A stretch of 64,000 nt of DNA from Linum tenue (lineage: Eukaryota; Streptophyta; Magnoliopsida; Malpighiales; Linaceae), in the NCBI GenBank assembly GCA_946122785.1, contig CAMGYJ010000008.1, positions 26,747,475 to 26,811,474 of the forward strand. Reading direction: 5' to 3'. The notes beneath the pieces were generated by a model, which saw only the letters and a list, made by a program, of their open reading frames with translations, searched no databases and was not told the DNA's origin. Positions 1-9,207 of this stretch are shown here, one piece after another. How positions within the stretch are numbered: position 1 is the first letter of the stretch; the number at the start of each line of letters is the position of its first letter. The translations under genes were made by a program, and so were the position numbers.

Positions 1-534
1 TGAGTTGAATACGGAGTGATATATTATTTTTTATTCAATGATAACAACTTGAAAAAAACAACACATACTTATGTAGGAAAAAATCTGGAAAAATGCACAA
101 TTGTAAAAAGGAGGTCTTATATGTTGGTTAGGTTATTGACCGGTTATTTTGATATAATCTTGGCGGGTCACTTACTTAACTGTTATCCGGTTAACTAATA
201 AAATAACTGAAAAATCGACTATACAATTACGATTAACCAACTAATATAAATGATGTAGTTAATGATAAGCATAAAATACTTAACAGACTAAACGGTTACA
301 GTTATAACTAAACCGAATAACTAAACCGAACCGATTAACATCCGAATGCACTAATTAGTATGCTTCAAAATTGGGCATCAAAATACTAATTCAAAACGAA
401 AAGGTAAATAAATACTAAGCCTATAAAAGTAACGAGTCCAAAAGTACATAAACAAATATCGTAGTAAACAATCTTCAAGGTGGACAGGGAAAAGCAAAAT
501 TCTGAGAAATGAATGGAGAAAGTTAAAAGTTAAA
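1..534. other. AT-rich stretch without a recognised gene
   Basis: I see no coding region, RNA gene or transposon terminus here. The only long open frame is 60 codons and has no recognisable motif. The sequence ends at the target-site duplication of the hAT MITE that follows. Confidence 0.5.
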
Positions 535-542
535 CTTAAAAG

Positions 543-724
543 CAGTGTTCATTAAACCGTACCATACCGGCGGTTCAACCACGAAATACCAGTATCGGAG
601 GCTAATCCGATATGCGGGATTTACCGATATAACGGTTGAACTACGGTTAAACCACGATTTTACCATAAAATACCCTACCGCTGACCTTCCCGGTACGGTC
701 TCCGGTACGATTTCATGGACCATG
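543..724. mobile_element. hAT-like MITE, 182 bp, copy 1
   Basis: A short non-coding element is flanked by a perfect 8-bp direct repeat CTTAAAAG (535-542 and 725-732), the TSD length of hAT transposons. The right end reads ATGGACCATG. The left end is degraded (CAGTGTTCATTAAACCG) but still shows the ATTAAACCG part of the terminal repeat. The interior is similar, in inverse orientation, to the element at 34,624-34,806, which has intact CATGGTCCAT termini and its own 8-bp TSD. The ORFs crossing it on both strands are by-products of its palindromic composition. Family membership is inferred from TSD length and terminal repeats. Confidence 0.78.
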
Positions 725-1015
725 CTTAAAAGAGATAAACTTGCAGATCTTGATTCGGGGACAAAAGAATCCGCCCGATAATATATTTCCCCCAATTCTC
801 GTCCAAGTTTTATGTCTCTTTTTCCCAAACTTTCACTTTTGGGGACAACTCACCAAAACCCAAAATTAATCAATTTTCATTCATTATTCCATGGGGACCA
901 TTTCTACGTTTTGTCCCTGATAGTACTTAAAACTATATTTCCGAAGACAACACATATTAGTTGTCCCCCATAGGCCCATACTAGTCCCCAAACCTATTCA
1001 TTTTTGTAGTGTAGG

Positions 1016-1150
1016 TGCAATGAGGGTGGATCATGTAAGATTTGAATACAATCTTGCTGATACTTTAAGAAAATGATTAGCTAAAGAGAAAGTTAAGAAT
1101 ACCGCTAATAGTATGAGACTTATGGTCATAGAACGATTGAATTACACATG
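1016..1150 (+). pseudogene. 3' end of a decayed copia pol
   Basis: The plus strand retains the tail of a copia ribonuclease H/pol reading frame, with recognisable residues around LAKEKVKNT, but in-frame stops are present. The same stretch occurs in duplicons B (about 23,640-23,830) and C (about 42,790-42,960), where it is followed by an LTR. Here the LTR is missing and the fragment joins host-like sequence (about 1,170-1,276) that is also found at 19,280-19,385. Confidence 0.6.
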
Positions 1151-1281
1151 ATTCTATCAAATCTTACAAGATTCTATCAAAAATATATTTATTATATTTT
1201 ACCTTGTTTTTAACTTACCTAACTAGGTGGCTGCCTGGCTGGAATGAATTAAGCTTGATCGAAAAGATGGCCGGTAGGGAC

Positions 1282-1677
1282 TATCAAACTAGCTCGAGCT
1301 AGGGTTAGCGGAAGATGAAGACGACGACACAGAATGGGGAAATGCGCAAGGAGCAAGGGATCTCCTGCATTTTCTATTTATACCAAAAACCCTGAAGTGT
1401 GTTCTTGACGAAACAGTGAAAACGGAAATACAAAACAGAAATATGAAAATGGTAAATGGTAAAACGACACGTGTTTGCTTCTCATTCGCTACGGTGAATC
1501 CACCCAACGGTAAACTCTTGGAGCTCCACTGCGACGTCGCTTTGCTCCTTCATTTAGTCGTTGAGTGGAGGGAACCCAGAAACGTTTCGTTTCTGGGTAA
1601 GGTTTTCTTCTTCCTCGACTCTGCTCTTCTTCTTCATTTCAGCAGAGCTTCTTCTTCTTCTTCATACTCGCTTGATA
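1282..1677 (-). repeat. 3' LTR of the young copia element
   Basis: This LTR is 396 bp, the same length as the partner at 6,209-6,604. I found one difference (A/G near 1,331) on reading the two side by side. The element lies on the minus strand, so this is its 3' LTR. The ends are TATCAA and TTGATA, a perfect 6-bp inverted pair, rather than the usual TG...CA. It is preceded by the 5-bp TSD GGGAC (1,277-1,281). The polypurine tract lies just inside at about 1,678-1,689, read as CTTGTGGGGGAG on the minus strand. Confidence 0.93.
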
Positions 1678-2551
1678 CTCCCCCACAAGCTGGCGAGTAG
1701 GCATTGCATACACCCAGCTTGTCTAACAGAAACTTGAGTCTATAGCGAGTCATCCCTTTTGTAAATAAATCTGCAACTTGGTCATCAGTTCTCACATGGA
1801 ACAACTTAATCAAACCTGATTTCAATCTCTCCCTCGTAACATGACAATCAATCTCAATGTGCTTTGTTCTCTCATGAAAAACCGGATTCTCAGCAATATG
1901 CATAGCAGATTTGTTGTCACAAAACAAAGGTATTGGTAGAGGTACCTTAATCCCCATCTCTGTCAGAAGATTTCTCAACCATTGAACCTCGCAAACCACT
2001 TGAGCAAGAGCTCTGTACTCTGCTTCTGAGGATGACCTGGAGACTGTGGTCTGTTTCTTTGTCTTCCAAGTGATTAGTGAAGTTCCTAGAAAGGTGCAGT
2101 AACCAGTGAGAGATCTTCTGGAATCAGGGCAGCTTGCCCAGTCTGCATCACAAAACCCTGAGAGTTCCAGTTTGGAATCTGCCCTGAACAGCAAGCCTTG
2201 TCCAATGGTGTGTTTCAAATACCTTATTACCCTGTGTGCTGCTTGAAGATGCTCCACACATGGAGCAGTCTGGAACTGTGCAAGCTGTTGCACAGCATAT
2301 GCCACATCTGGCCTGGTTATGGTAAGATAATGCAGTCTCCCTATCAGTCTTCTATAGACACTAGGGTCTGCCATCAATTCTCCTTGATTAGCTGATAACT
2401 TAACATTGCAATCAACAGGAGACAAACAGCCTTTTGCTTCCACAAAACCTGTATCATCAAGTAGTTCTAAGCAATATTTTCTTTGACTTACTGAGATGCC
2501 TTTGTGATCTCTGATTACTTCCAGTCCCAGAAAATAGCTCAATCTGACCAA
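1634..2551 (-). CDS. copia Pol, C-terminal part (RT thumb and RNase H), out of frame
   Basis: This is the continuation of the polyprotein in another frame, beginning at about 2,545 with YFLGLEV, the conserved block that follows the RT palm. RNase H is seen through TVSRSSSEAEYRAL, LFCDNKSAMHIA and RTKHIEIDCH, and the conserved end DQVADLFTKG follows. The frame passes through the polypurine tract and closes 43 bp inside the 3' LTR. An indel of about one base near 2,537 separates it from the upstream frame. No other lesion is seen, which suggests a recent mutation, or less likely programmed frameshifting or a sequencing error. Confidence 0.9.
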   Translation of the reverse strand: MVRLSYFLGLEVIRDHKGISVSQRKYCLELLDDTGFVEAKGCLSPVDCNVKLSANQGELMADPSVYRRLIGRLHYLTITRPDVAYAVQQLAQFQTAPCVEHLQAAHRVIRYLKHTIGQGLLFRADSKLELSGFCDADWASCPDSRRSLTGYCTFLGTSLITWKTKKQTTVSRSSSEAEYRALAQVVCEVQWLRNLLTEMGIKVPLPIPLFCDNKSAMHIAENPVFHERTKHIEIDCHVTRERLKSGLIKLFHVRTDDQVADLFTKGMTRYRLKFLLDKLGVCNAYSPACGGVSSEYEEEEEALLK

Positions 2552-5500
2552 GGTCTTTAACCTTGAATTCCTTACTCAGGAATAGTTTCAACTGTTCTAT
2601 GTCTCCCAGATAACTCCCAGCAATCAAGATATCATCTACATACACAAGAACCACAACAACTCTTCCCTGAATCCATCTCACAAACATTGAATAGTCAGAA
2701 GCTGTTTGAGAGTAACCATTCTTCAACAAGGCACTGGTAAGCTTTGCAAACCACTGTCTGCTGGCTTGCTTTAAGCCATAAAGTGATTTCTTCAACTTGA
2801 ACACTAGGCCTGAACCCTTAGGTACATCAACACCAGGAGGAATCTCTAAGTAAACTTCCTCATCCAAGTCTCCATGGAGGAAGGCATTGGACACATCCAT
2901 CTGGTGGATGTGCCAATCCTTAGATGCTGCAACTGCCAAGAGGGTTTTAACAGAATTAATTTTGGCCACTGGTGAATAAGTATCTAAGAAGTCTATCCCA
3001 TATATTTGGGTATAACCTTTAGCCACTAGACGTGCCTTGAACCTCTCTATTGTTCCATCTGCCCTGTACTTCACCTTGAATACCCATTTAGCACCAATTG
3101 GCCTTTTACCTGGAGGCAGCTTTACCAATTCCCATGTCTGATTCTCATACAATGCATAAATCTCTTCCTTGCAAGCTTGATCCCAACGTGGATCTTTGCA
3201 AGCCTCAGCATAGGAAGTAGGCTCTTGTATAGATAAGACATTCAAAGCAAAAGCTTTCTGAGCTGCATTAAGATGATCATAGCCAACCTGATGTGAAATG
3301 TGATGTTTAGATGTGGAAGCAGACATAGAGACATGATAATCTTTATGCCAAACAGGTTTTGTATGAACCCTTTTTGACTTTCGTATGTATTCATCTTCAT
3401 CAGAATCATGAGGCTCAGGAAACACCTCAATTTCACTATCCTCCCCCTCAGACTGCAAACTGACAGAAGATGAGTCATTAGGGACACCAAGCAGTGCAGG
3501 AGAAGGAAGAGAAGAAGAAGAGGAAGGTGAACTGGTAAAGTTGGCAGGCTGAGAAGTAGTAGGAGGTGTGACAGAAGGAAGAACAGGAGGCTGTGAAGAT
3601 GATGGAATAGGAGGAAATGTAGGAAATATGGGGTCTGATGGTAAGAATTCAGTAGAATCAGTGATAGAAGAAGTGGAGGAAAAGGAGTGGAAAGGAAGAA
3701 TGGATTCATAAAACCTCACATCTCTGGAAACAAGGAAAGAGTGTGAGTTGATGTCAAAAAGTTTGAATCCTTTAATACCTGCTGGAAAACCAAGAAAAAT
3801 GCACTGCCTGGCCCTAGAATCAAACTTGGTTCTGTCTCGATGCAGTGTTGCAGCATAGCATAATGACCCAAAAACTCTCAGATGACTTAGGTTAGGAGCT
3901 TTATTGTATAAAAGTTCATAAGGGGATTTGTTGTCCACAACAGAACTAGGCAACCTGTTAATCAAGTAAACAGCATGGAGGATACAATCACTCCAAAACC
4001 TAAGAGGAACTCCTGATTGGAATTTAAGTGACCTGGCCACATTCAAAATATGTTGATGCTTGCGTTCCACGCGAGCATTTTGTTCTGGTGTCTCCACACA
4101 AGACTGCTGATGCTCAATTCCATGACTACTATAAAAGTCCACCATGTGGAATTCAGCACCCTGATCACTTCTAACAATCTTAACAGTCTTAGAAAACTGT
4201 CTCTCAACCATAGAACAGAAGGATTGCAACAAGGAACTAGCCTCAGATTTAGACTTCATAAGGAAAACCCACACAGCTCTTGTAAAGTCATCCACAACAG
4301 TCAAAAAGTATGAATAGCCTTCATGAGACTTAACAGCCAAAGGACCCCAGATGTCCACATGAATCAAATAAAAAGCATCCTGTGCTCTACTTGTACTGAC
4401 AGGAAATGAAAGCCTCTTGTGTTTGGCAAAATGACAGGTTTGACAATGGGAAACTAACTCTCTATTACAAGGTATAGTTTGTTTCTCTTTGTCTTTGCTG
4501 GGGTGGCCTAGTCTCCAGTGCCAGAGGTGAATGTTTTGAGGTTGAAAGTTGTATGTAAGTGCAGCTTGTGGTGTGTTCAGAATAGGTGTTTTGGTCTTGG
4601 TGTCCAGTTGGTACAACCCTCTACTCTGTCTTGCCAAACCAGTCCTTCTCTGAGTCATCAGGTCCTGGATTTGACAAGAATCAGACTCAAAAAGTAAGGA
4701 TATAGGTTGGTCATGAGTCAATTTACTAACTGATAGTAGATTGAAAGTAAAACTTGGCACATGGAGCACATTGTCTAAGGCTAGATCAGGAGAAATCTGA
4801 ACTTTTCCTATGTGGCTAACTGGTACTTTAGTTCCATTAGGTAAGTAGACAAACTGATCCTTAACTGGCAAAGCTTCAGCAAACAGATCTAGATTACAGG
4901 CAATGTGATCTGATGCCCCAGTATCCAGTATCCAAGAGTGAGCTAGTGAATTTGCTTTATGATTCATATAAGAAGATAAGATGAACTTACCAGCATGATT
5001 AGGGAACTGAGAGATGCTGTGAGCAACTGAGAAAGCCAAGTGGTTGTTAACAGAAGGTGAAGCTGGAGGTGAAGGACTAGGGGAAGGAACAGACTGCAAC
5101 AGGTACCTCAGTTTGTTCAATTCCTCAGGTGAGAAACTCAAATGTTCCTTTGAAGAGTTGCTTCTGGACTCAGAACTGATCTTAGTGTCTGAACTTACTG
5201 AATCACTGTCAACAGAAGACTCTCCTTGTGAAACAGCAGCTGCAACTCCTCCAGCCATTCTTAGTTTCTTGTTTTTCAACTTCCAGCATTCTTCCTTAGT
5301 ATGATTCTCCTTCTTACAGTATCGACAAAACTTTTTCCCTTCTTGACCATCTCCTTGAACTGCCAGGGCAACAGTTTGAACTCCTCTGGTAATGCTCTTA
5401 TCAGCTTTCAGTTTTTGTTCATGCTGTAACACATCATTAATGGCTACCTCCACTGTAGGAAGAGGCTTCATCATCAAAATCTGAGTGTGGACCACATCAT

Positions 5501-6173
5501 ATTCCGGCCTAAGACCTTTGAGAAATCTGATAAGATAATCAACTTCCTGCTTCTGCTTAAATGCCTCAACTGCAGCACATGGTTGAGTCCTTTGAGGAGC
5601 ACAATTGCAGTCAACAATAGGATTGAACTGTAGGTGTTCTTCCCACAGACCCTTCAAAGCAGTGTAGTACTGGGTGACATTCAGATTCCCCTGTTTGCAA
5701 GCAATGATCTGGTCTCCCAGATTTGACAATTTAATAGCATTTGCATAACCAAAACGAGCTTTGAGTTCTTCCCACAGAGTGTAAGCTACATCATGCTGCA
5801 TTACACTTCTTCTAATCTCTTTATCAACAGAATTCAAAATCCAACACAAGACTAGCGTATTGCAAGCATCCCATGTACTGTAATTAGGATTACCAATTCC
5901 TGGAGATGGAATAGACCCATCTATGAAACCAATCTTATGCTTGGTTTTTAAAGCCATTCTCATCGCCCTCTGCCACATCTGGTAATTAGAACCATCTAGA
6001 GCTTCCGAAACGATAGCTTGAGAAATGTTTTCGTTCGGATTAATGTAGAATGGATTACCAAATTGTGGATCTGGACGATCGTTGTTGGAGCCACTTCCAG
6101 AACCTGAATTCATCCCTGCGAAGCTGCCGAAGGGGATCGGTCCAGGAGGTGTGTTTGGTGGTGTCGTCGCCAT
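2457..6173 (-). CDS. copia Gag-Pol polyprotein, N-terminal part (gag, protease, integrase, RT)
   Basis: The open frame of 1,238 codons starts at an ATG 24 bp downstream of the primer-binding site. Gag occupies about residues 40-270 and is followed by a CX2CX4HX4C zinc knuckle at about 283-296. The aspartic protease motif DTGAS is at about 417-421. The GAG-pre-integrase zinc region spans about 550-585 (LWHWRLGHP). Integrase shows its acidic residues at about 606, 670 and 703. A low-complexity Ser/Pro linker lies at about 850-910. Reverse transcriptase starts at about 1,030, with QMDVSNAFLHG and the catalytic YVDD at about 1,178-1,181. The real frame is lost at about residue 1,212, so the last 26 residues are out-of-frame sequence. 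The protein would act in cytoplasmic virus-like particles. Confidence 0.93.
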   Translation of the reverse strand: MATTPPNTPPGPIPFGSFAGMNSGSGSGSNNDRPDPQFGNPFYINPNENISQAIVSEALDGSNYQMWQRAMRMALKTKHKIGFIDGSIPSPGIGNPNYSTWDACNTLVLCWILNSVDKEIRRSVMQHDVAYTLWEELKARFGYANAIKLSNLGDQIIACKQGNLNVTQYYTALKGLWEEHLQFNPIVDCNCAPQRTQPCAAVEAFKQKQEVDYLIRFLKGLRPEYDVVHTQILMMKPLPTVEVAINDVLQHEQKLKADKSITRGVQTVALAVQGDGQEGKKFCRYCKKENHTKEECWKLKNKKLRMAGGVAAAVSQGESSVDSDSVSSDTKISSESRSNSSKEHLSFSPEELNKLRYLLQSVPSPSPSPPASPSVNNHLAFSVAHSISQFPNHAGKFILSSYMNHKANSLAHSWILDTGASDHIACNLDLFAEALPVKDQFVYLPNGTKVPVSHIGKVQISPDLALDNVLHVPSFTFNLLSVSKLTHDQPISLLFESDSCQIQDLMTQRRTGLARQSRGLYQLDTKTKTPILNTPQAALTYNFQPQNIHLWHWRLGHPSKDKEKQTIPCNRELVSHCQTCHFAKHKRLSFPVSTSRAQDAFYLIHVDIWGPLAVKSHEGYSYFLTVVDDFTRAVWVFLMKSKSEASSLLQSFCSMVERQFSKTVKIVRSDQGAEFHMVDFYSSHGIEHQQSCVETPEQNARVERKHQHILNVARSLKFQSGVPLRFWSDCILHAVYLINRLPSSVVDNKSPYELLYNKAPNLSHLRVFGSLCYAATLHRDRTKFDSRARQCIFLGFPAGIKGFKLFDINSHSFLVSRDVRFYESILPFHSFSSTSSITDSTEFLPSDPIFPTFPPIPSSSQPPVLPSVTPPTTSQPANFTSSPSSSSSLPSPALLGVPNDSSSVSLQSEGEDSEIEVFPEPHDSDEDEYIRKSKRVHTKPVWHKDYHVSMSASTSKHHISHQVGYDHLNAAQKAFALNVLSIQEPTSYAEACKDPRWDQACKEEIYALYENQTWELVKLPPGKRPIGAKWVFKVKYRADGTIERFKARLVAKGYTQIYGIDFLDTYSPVAKINSVKTLLAVAASKDWHIHQMDVSNAFLHGDLDEEVYLEIPPGVDVPKGSGLVFKLKKSLYGLKQASRQWFAKLTSALLKNGYSQTASDYSMFVRWIQGRVVVVLVYVDDILIAGSYLGDIEQLKLFLSKEFKVKDLGQIELFSGTGSNQRSQRHLSKSKKILLRTT

Positions 6174-6196
6174 GGAAGGTTACTGGATCAGTAACC

Positions 6197-6208
6197 GCTC
6201 TGATACCA
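6197..6208 (-). promoter_or_regulatory. Primer-binding site of the copia element
   Basis: Read on the minus strand the sequence is TGGTATCAGAGC, the standard plant copia primer-binding site for the 3' end of initiator tRNA-Met. It directly abuts the 5' LTR, with no spacer after the terminal TTGATA. Confidence 0.92.
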
Positions 6209-6604
6209 TATCAAACTAGCTCGAGCTAGGGTTAGCGGAAGATGAAGACGACGGCACAGAATGGGGAAATGCGCAAGGAGCAAGGGATCTCCTGCATTTT
6301 CTATTTATACCAAAAACCCTGAAGTGTGTTCTTGACGAAACAGTGAAAACGGAAATACAAAACAGAAATATGAAAATGGTAAATGGTAAAACGACACGTG
6401 TTTGCTTCTCATTCGCTACGGTGAATCCACCCAACGGTAAACTCTTGGAGCTCCACTGCGACGTCGCTTTGCTCCTTCATTTAGTCGTTGAGTGGAGGGA
6501 ACCCAGAAACGTTTCGTTTCTGGGTAAGGTTTTCTTCTTCCTCGACTCTGCTCTTCTTCTTCATTTCAGCAGAGCTTCTTCTTCTTCTTCATACTCGCTT
6601 GATA
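6209..6604 (-). repeat. 5' LTR of the young copia element
   Basis: This LTR is 396 bp and essentially identical to the one at 1,282-1,677. Its outer end TTGATA touches the TSD GGGAC at 6,605-6,609. The short ORFs inside both LTRs are identical copies of LTR sequence and are not genes. On the element strand, ATAGAAAATGCAGG lies between the promoter and the LTR end, but I cannot place the transcription start. Confidence 0.93.
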
Positions 6605-6715
6605 GGGACTTATTACAGGCTTGATTTACAGGATCATTCAGCCTTCTTCTGCCATGGGTTAACACTATCTATTGATCATGATTTCTCCTGCTACCCATTT
6701 ATGATCGCATAAATA

Positions 6716-6786
6716 CAACCTATGAATAATCACATCTAACCATTATTAGACTCTAATAATGGTTAGATGTGATTATTCATAGGTTG
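6716..6786. repeat. Perfect 71-bp palindrome
   Basis: Two 35-bp arms match perfectly around a single central C at 6,751. The arms begin CAACCTATGAATAATC and meet at TTATTAGA-C-TCTAATAA. DNA this symmetrical extrudes easily or forms a long RNA hairpin if transcribed. The corresponding region of duplicon A (about 19,435-19,455) lacks it, so it entered or formed after duplication. It has no coding content. Confidence 0.93.
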
Positions 6787-6837
6787 CGTAGCTTTATATA
6801 GGAGAACTATAGTTGAACCTCATCTATGTATATGTCT

Positions 6838-7260
6838 CAAGCATCGCCACCACAGCAAGTGCAGCCGCCATCATTGTCGTCGTCCCCGCGCTATTGGTCC
6901 ACATCTGAACCTTGCGAACAAGGTTCTTTGAGGGGAAGGATTGATGAGGTTATTTTGGGTTTGGGCTTTTTAGATAAGTAGTTTATGTGTTTGATTAATT
7001 ATGTGTTTGGGTAATTAGGTGGGCTAGCTTTCTTTAGTAGTTAGTACGTAGAGACATAGGCTATTAGTGCATGCATGGGCTTGGCCTTTATCCTTGTGGT
7101 GTGCCGACATGATAGGTTTAGTTGCCTATAAATATGTAAGTTCGGCATTAATTTCGTATCCAATTAATAAATTAAAGGTCTTCCGATACAAACGTCGTTC
7201 TCTCGCCACTCGGGTTCGATAATCAAAATTCCCTTTTACTTGTGAATTACGAGCAAAACA
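6838..7260 (+). mobile_element. Possible 3' end and LTR of an older retrotransposon
   Basis: A purine-rich tract (TTGAGGGGAAGGAT) at about 6,925-6,937 is followed by TGATGAGG and about 300 bp of AT-rich sequence resembling an LTR, with a TATAAATA box at about 7,129-7,136. The upstream 90 bp could be the tail of a pol frame. No second LTR, primer-binding site or TSD was found, so both boundaries and class are uncertain. Confidence 0.35.
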
Positions 7261-7319
7261 TTTGACTTGTGGGTAACAGTTCATCGTGATCACCTTTTCC
7301 TTTTTTTATTTTCTTTTAT

Positions 7320-8110
7320 AAACAGAATATGAGTATAGCTGAATGTGGAATTTGGTCTAACTCTTCTGTATTTTCTTGTTGTTTGATACTGCGAGAATCC
7401 TCTTTAATTTGGCATTCATTATTTGCAGATTTGTGGAGAGAGGAAGGACATCAATTCGAGTAGCGAAGAAGGAATGGATTTTCCGACGAGATGATTATAA
7501 TGATCAGTGCCATGTGACTGATCACTTTAGGTTAAAATTTATTCTGGTGCAATCTGAATAAGGTAAACTTTCCAGTAGTAATTGAATAGCTAGGTTGTCA
7601 TTATTCTTGACAGAGTTAGTTTGGGAAATTTGTTAAATTGTTGGTGTTGTAATTGTTAACTAGCTTCTGAGCCAGAATATCCAGAAGGAACCATTATATC
7701 TGATTGCTCATAAATGTACAATCTGGGGAAAGAAGCTAGTAGTTGAAGATGGCAGGAAGATTAATGAATTGTGTAAGAAGACTTAATGAAACTTTTTATT
7801 TATTTCTCTTCCCAATCTCATTTTGTTCCATATTAAAATGATTCTAGTTTCATTTACTGGTTGGATATCCTCCTTTTTTTCATTTTGCAGCGGTCATGTC
7901 ATTTGTATAATAGGTGTAGTGCCTAGAAACATAGGGACTGATTATCAGTCCTGTGATTTCTCAGGACGAGGAAGACTCGAAGATTTTGAATTTGGTTGAT
8001 ATTGCAGCTACTTAAGAAGCTTTGGATAACTTTTATAAGAGTTGGTTGGACTAATTAGATTTGTAACTGGTTTCATCTAGTCGGAATTTCATGCAACAAT
8101 AATTAGTCCA
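7320..8110 (+). pseudogene. Terminal exons of an unidentified duplicated gene, copy D
   Basis: This region aligns with 19,440-20,090 (copy A) and 45,230-46,560 (copy C). Three exon-like blocks are conserved. The first, after TTTGCAG at about 7,430, reads as a short acidic exon with INSSSEEGMDFP. The second starts near 7,665 (AGCCAGAA...). The third, after TTTTGCAG at 7,891, carries VVPRNIGTDYQ in one frame and, after an internal TTTCTCAG, DEEDSKILNLVD in another. All frames end in stops within about 100 bp. I do not recognise the family. Truncation and divergence between copies suggest remnants. Confidence 0.45.
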
Positions 8111-8284
8111 TTCAATTGTATGTTAATCAACATTGATCGTTGAATAGTATTTGAACAAGTTGTATCGACAATCATGTTAGAATTTCATTCTATAATAGTT
8201 TCTCTTTAAGTGTACGTTGACATAGTTTACCTCAATTTTTGTGCGTGGATTATAGATACCTGACTAGTGGTTTTCTAATTAGCC

Positions 8285-8460
8285 ACCTAATTTTTTTCAG
8301 TGATTAAACATGACACATTTTAATAAACTGAGTGGTCAAACATGGCATTTAACCAATGCCAAGTTTGGTCACTCGGTTTATTAAAATGTATTGCGTAAAT
8401 GCCAAGTTTGGTCACCCGGTTTATTAAAATGTGTCATGTTTAGTCACTGAAAAAAAAAAT
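8285..8460. repeat. Inverted repeat (fold-back) of about 165 bp
   Basis: The left arm TTTCAGTGATTAAACATGAC pairs with the right arm GTCATGTTTAGTCACTGAAA, with arms of about 50 bp and mismatches. The interior repeats the motif AAGTTTGGTCAC twice. The motif resembles the terminal repeats of the element at 12,001-13,383 (TTGGTCACT...), so this may be one end of a related element. The downstream AT-rich tract to about 8,620 has no further feature. Confidence 0.6.
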
Positions 8461-8819
8461 ATTCACTTTGGACACTCGAATTCTTAAAACGATCCACGTT
8501 TACTCACTCTCCATTAACTTTATCTAAGATGGTAATTAAAAAATTAATAAAAAATAAATTTAATAAAAAATTAATATTTCCACATCATTACTAAAATAAA
8601 TAAATAAATAAAATAAAAAAAAACATCCACCTTTCTTTGCAACCGCGGCGACAGCAGTTTGATGAGGCGGAAGCATTCCTCCGCTGGCGGCGACGTTCAT
8701 CATCATGCCAGGGTAACCCGTAACCACCATTTCCCATCATCAGCTTGGGCTTATTGAGAGGAACGGATCATTTCCGATTATCAGTTCCTTCAAAAACAAA
8801 TACTTTCTCTTCGTTAGAA

Positions 8820-9195
8820 TCTTAGGTCTGAAATGCTATTTAGACCTCTAATTAGGAGGATTTTTAGGCATGATACTGTACCCTAACCTTTAATGAGTAA
8901 ACCCTAGTTTCAAATTAACTAAATGATAAAATATAAACTCTAACATGATGCATTCATTTTTTTGCCTATATTTGAACGAATAATAATCATCAATTATTGT
9001 TTCTAATTAAATTTATCTTGAGATATAAAATTTAGAGAATTAAGACATAGATTTTGATCTTTAGAGTTAGAGTGCAGTATCATGTCCATAAGATCAGTCA
9101 ATTCAATGTCTGGAGAGAGTTTTCATACTTATTGTATGTGTTACCCCAAATTTCACCATGAGTACCGTAAAACTCACTCATACCTACGCTACGAT
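8820..9195 (-). mobile_element. Degenerate MULE-like MITE related to 41,862-42,266
   Basis: Read in reverse complement, this stretch follows the element at 41,862-42,266 for most of its length, sharing blocks such as TAGGTCTAAATAGC, ATGATACTG and the end GGTGAAAT with a flanking hairpin. The hairpin arms are eroded and the outer left end is not recognisable. It has no coding content. A MULE carrying TTACGTAA repeats begins at 9,208. Confidence 0.55.
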
Positions 9196-9207
9196 ATATA
9201 TCATTTA

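Larger units (their letters stand above)
1277..6609 (-). mobile_element. Young, near-complete Ty1/copia retrotransposon
   Basis: The complete structure on the minus strand is TSD GGGAC (1,277-1,281 and 6,605-6,609), two 396-bp LTRs, a primer-binding site TGGTATCAGAGC complementary to initiator tRNA-Met at 6,208-6,197, one gag-pol region and a polypurine tract. The order protease, integrase, reverse transcriptase, RNase H defines Ty1/copia. The related segment at 19,370-19,400 shows the unoccupied site (...GGTAGGGACTTACTATT...), which confirms the insertion point. One LTR mismatch in 396 bp indicates a recent insertion. A single frameshift in pol near 2,537 probably blocks full polyprotein translation, so present activity would need help in trans. 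Confidence 0.95.

Noticed and set aside
1289..1700. Short ORFs repeated at 6,216-6,624
   Set aside because: They lie inside the two LTRs of the young copia element and are identical because the LTRs are.
3242..3709. 155-codon minus-strand ORF rich in Leu and His
   Set aside because: It is an out-of-frame shadow of the Ser/Pro-rich linker of the copia polyprotein.
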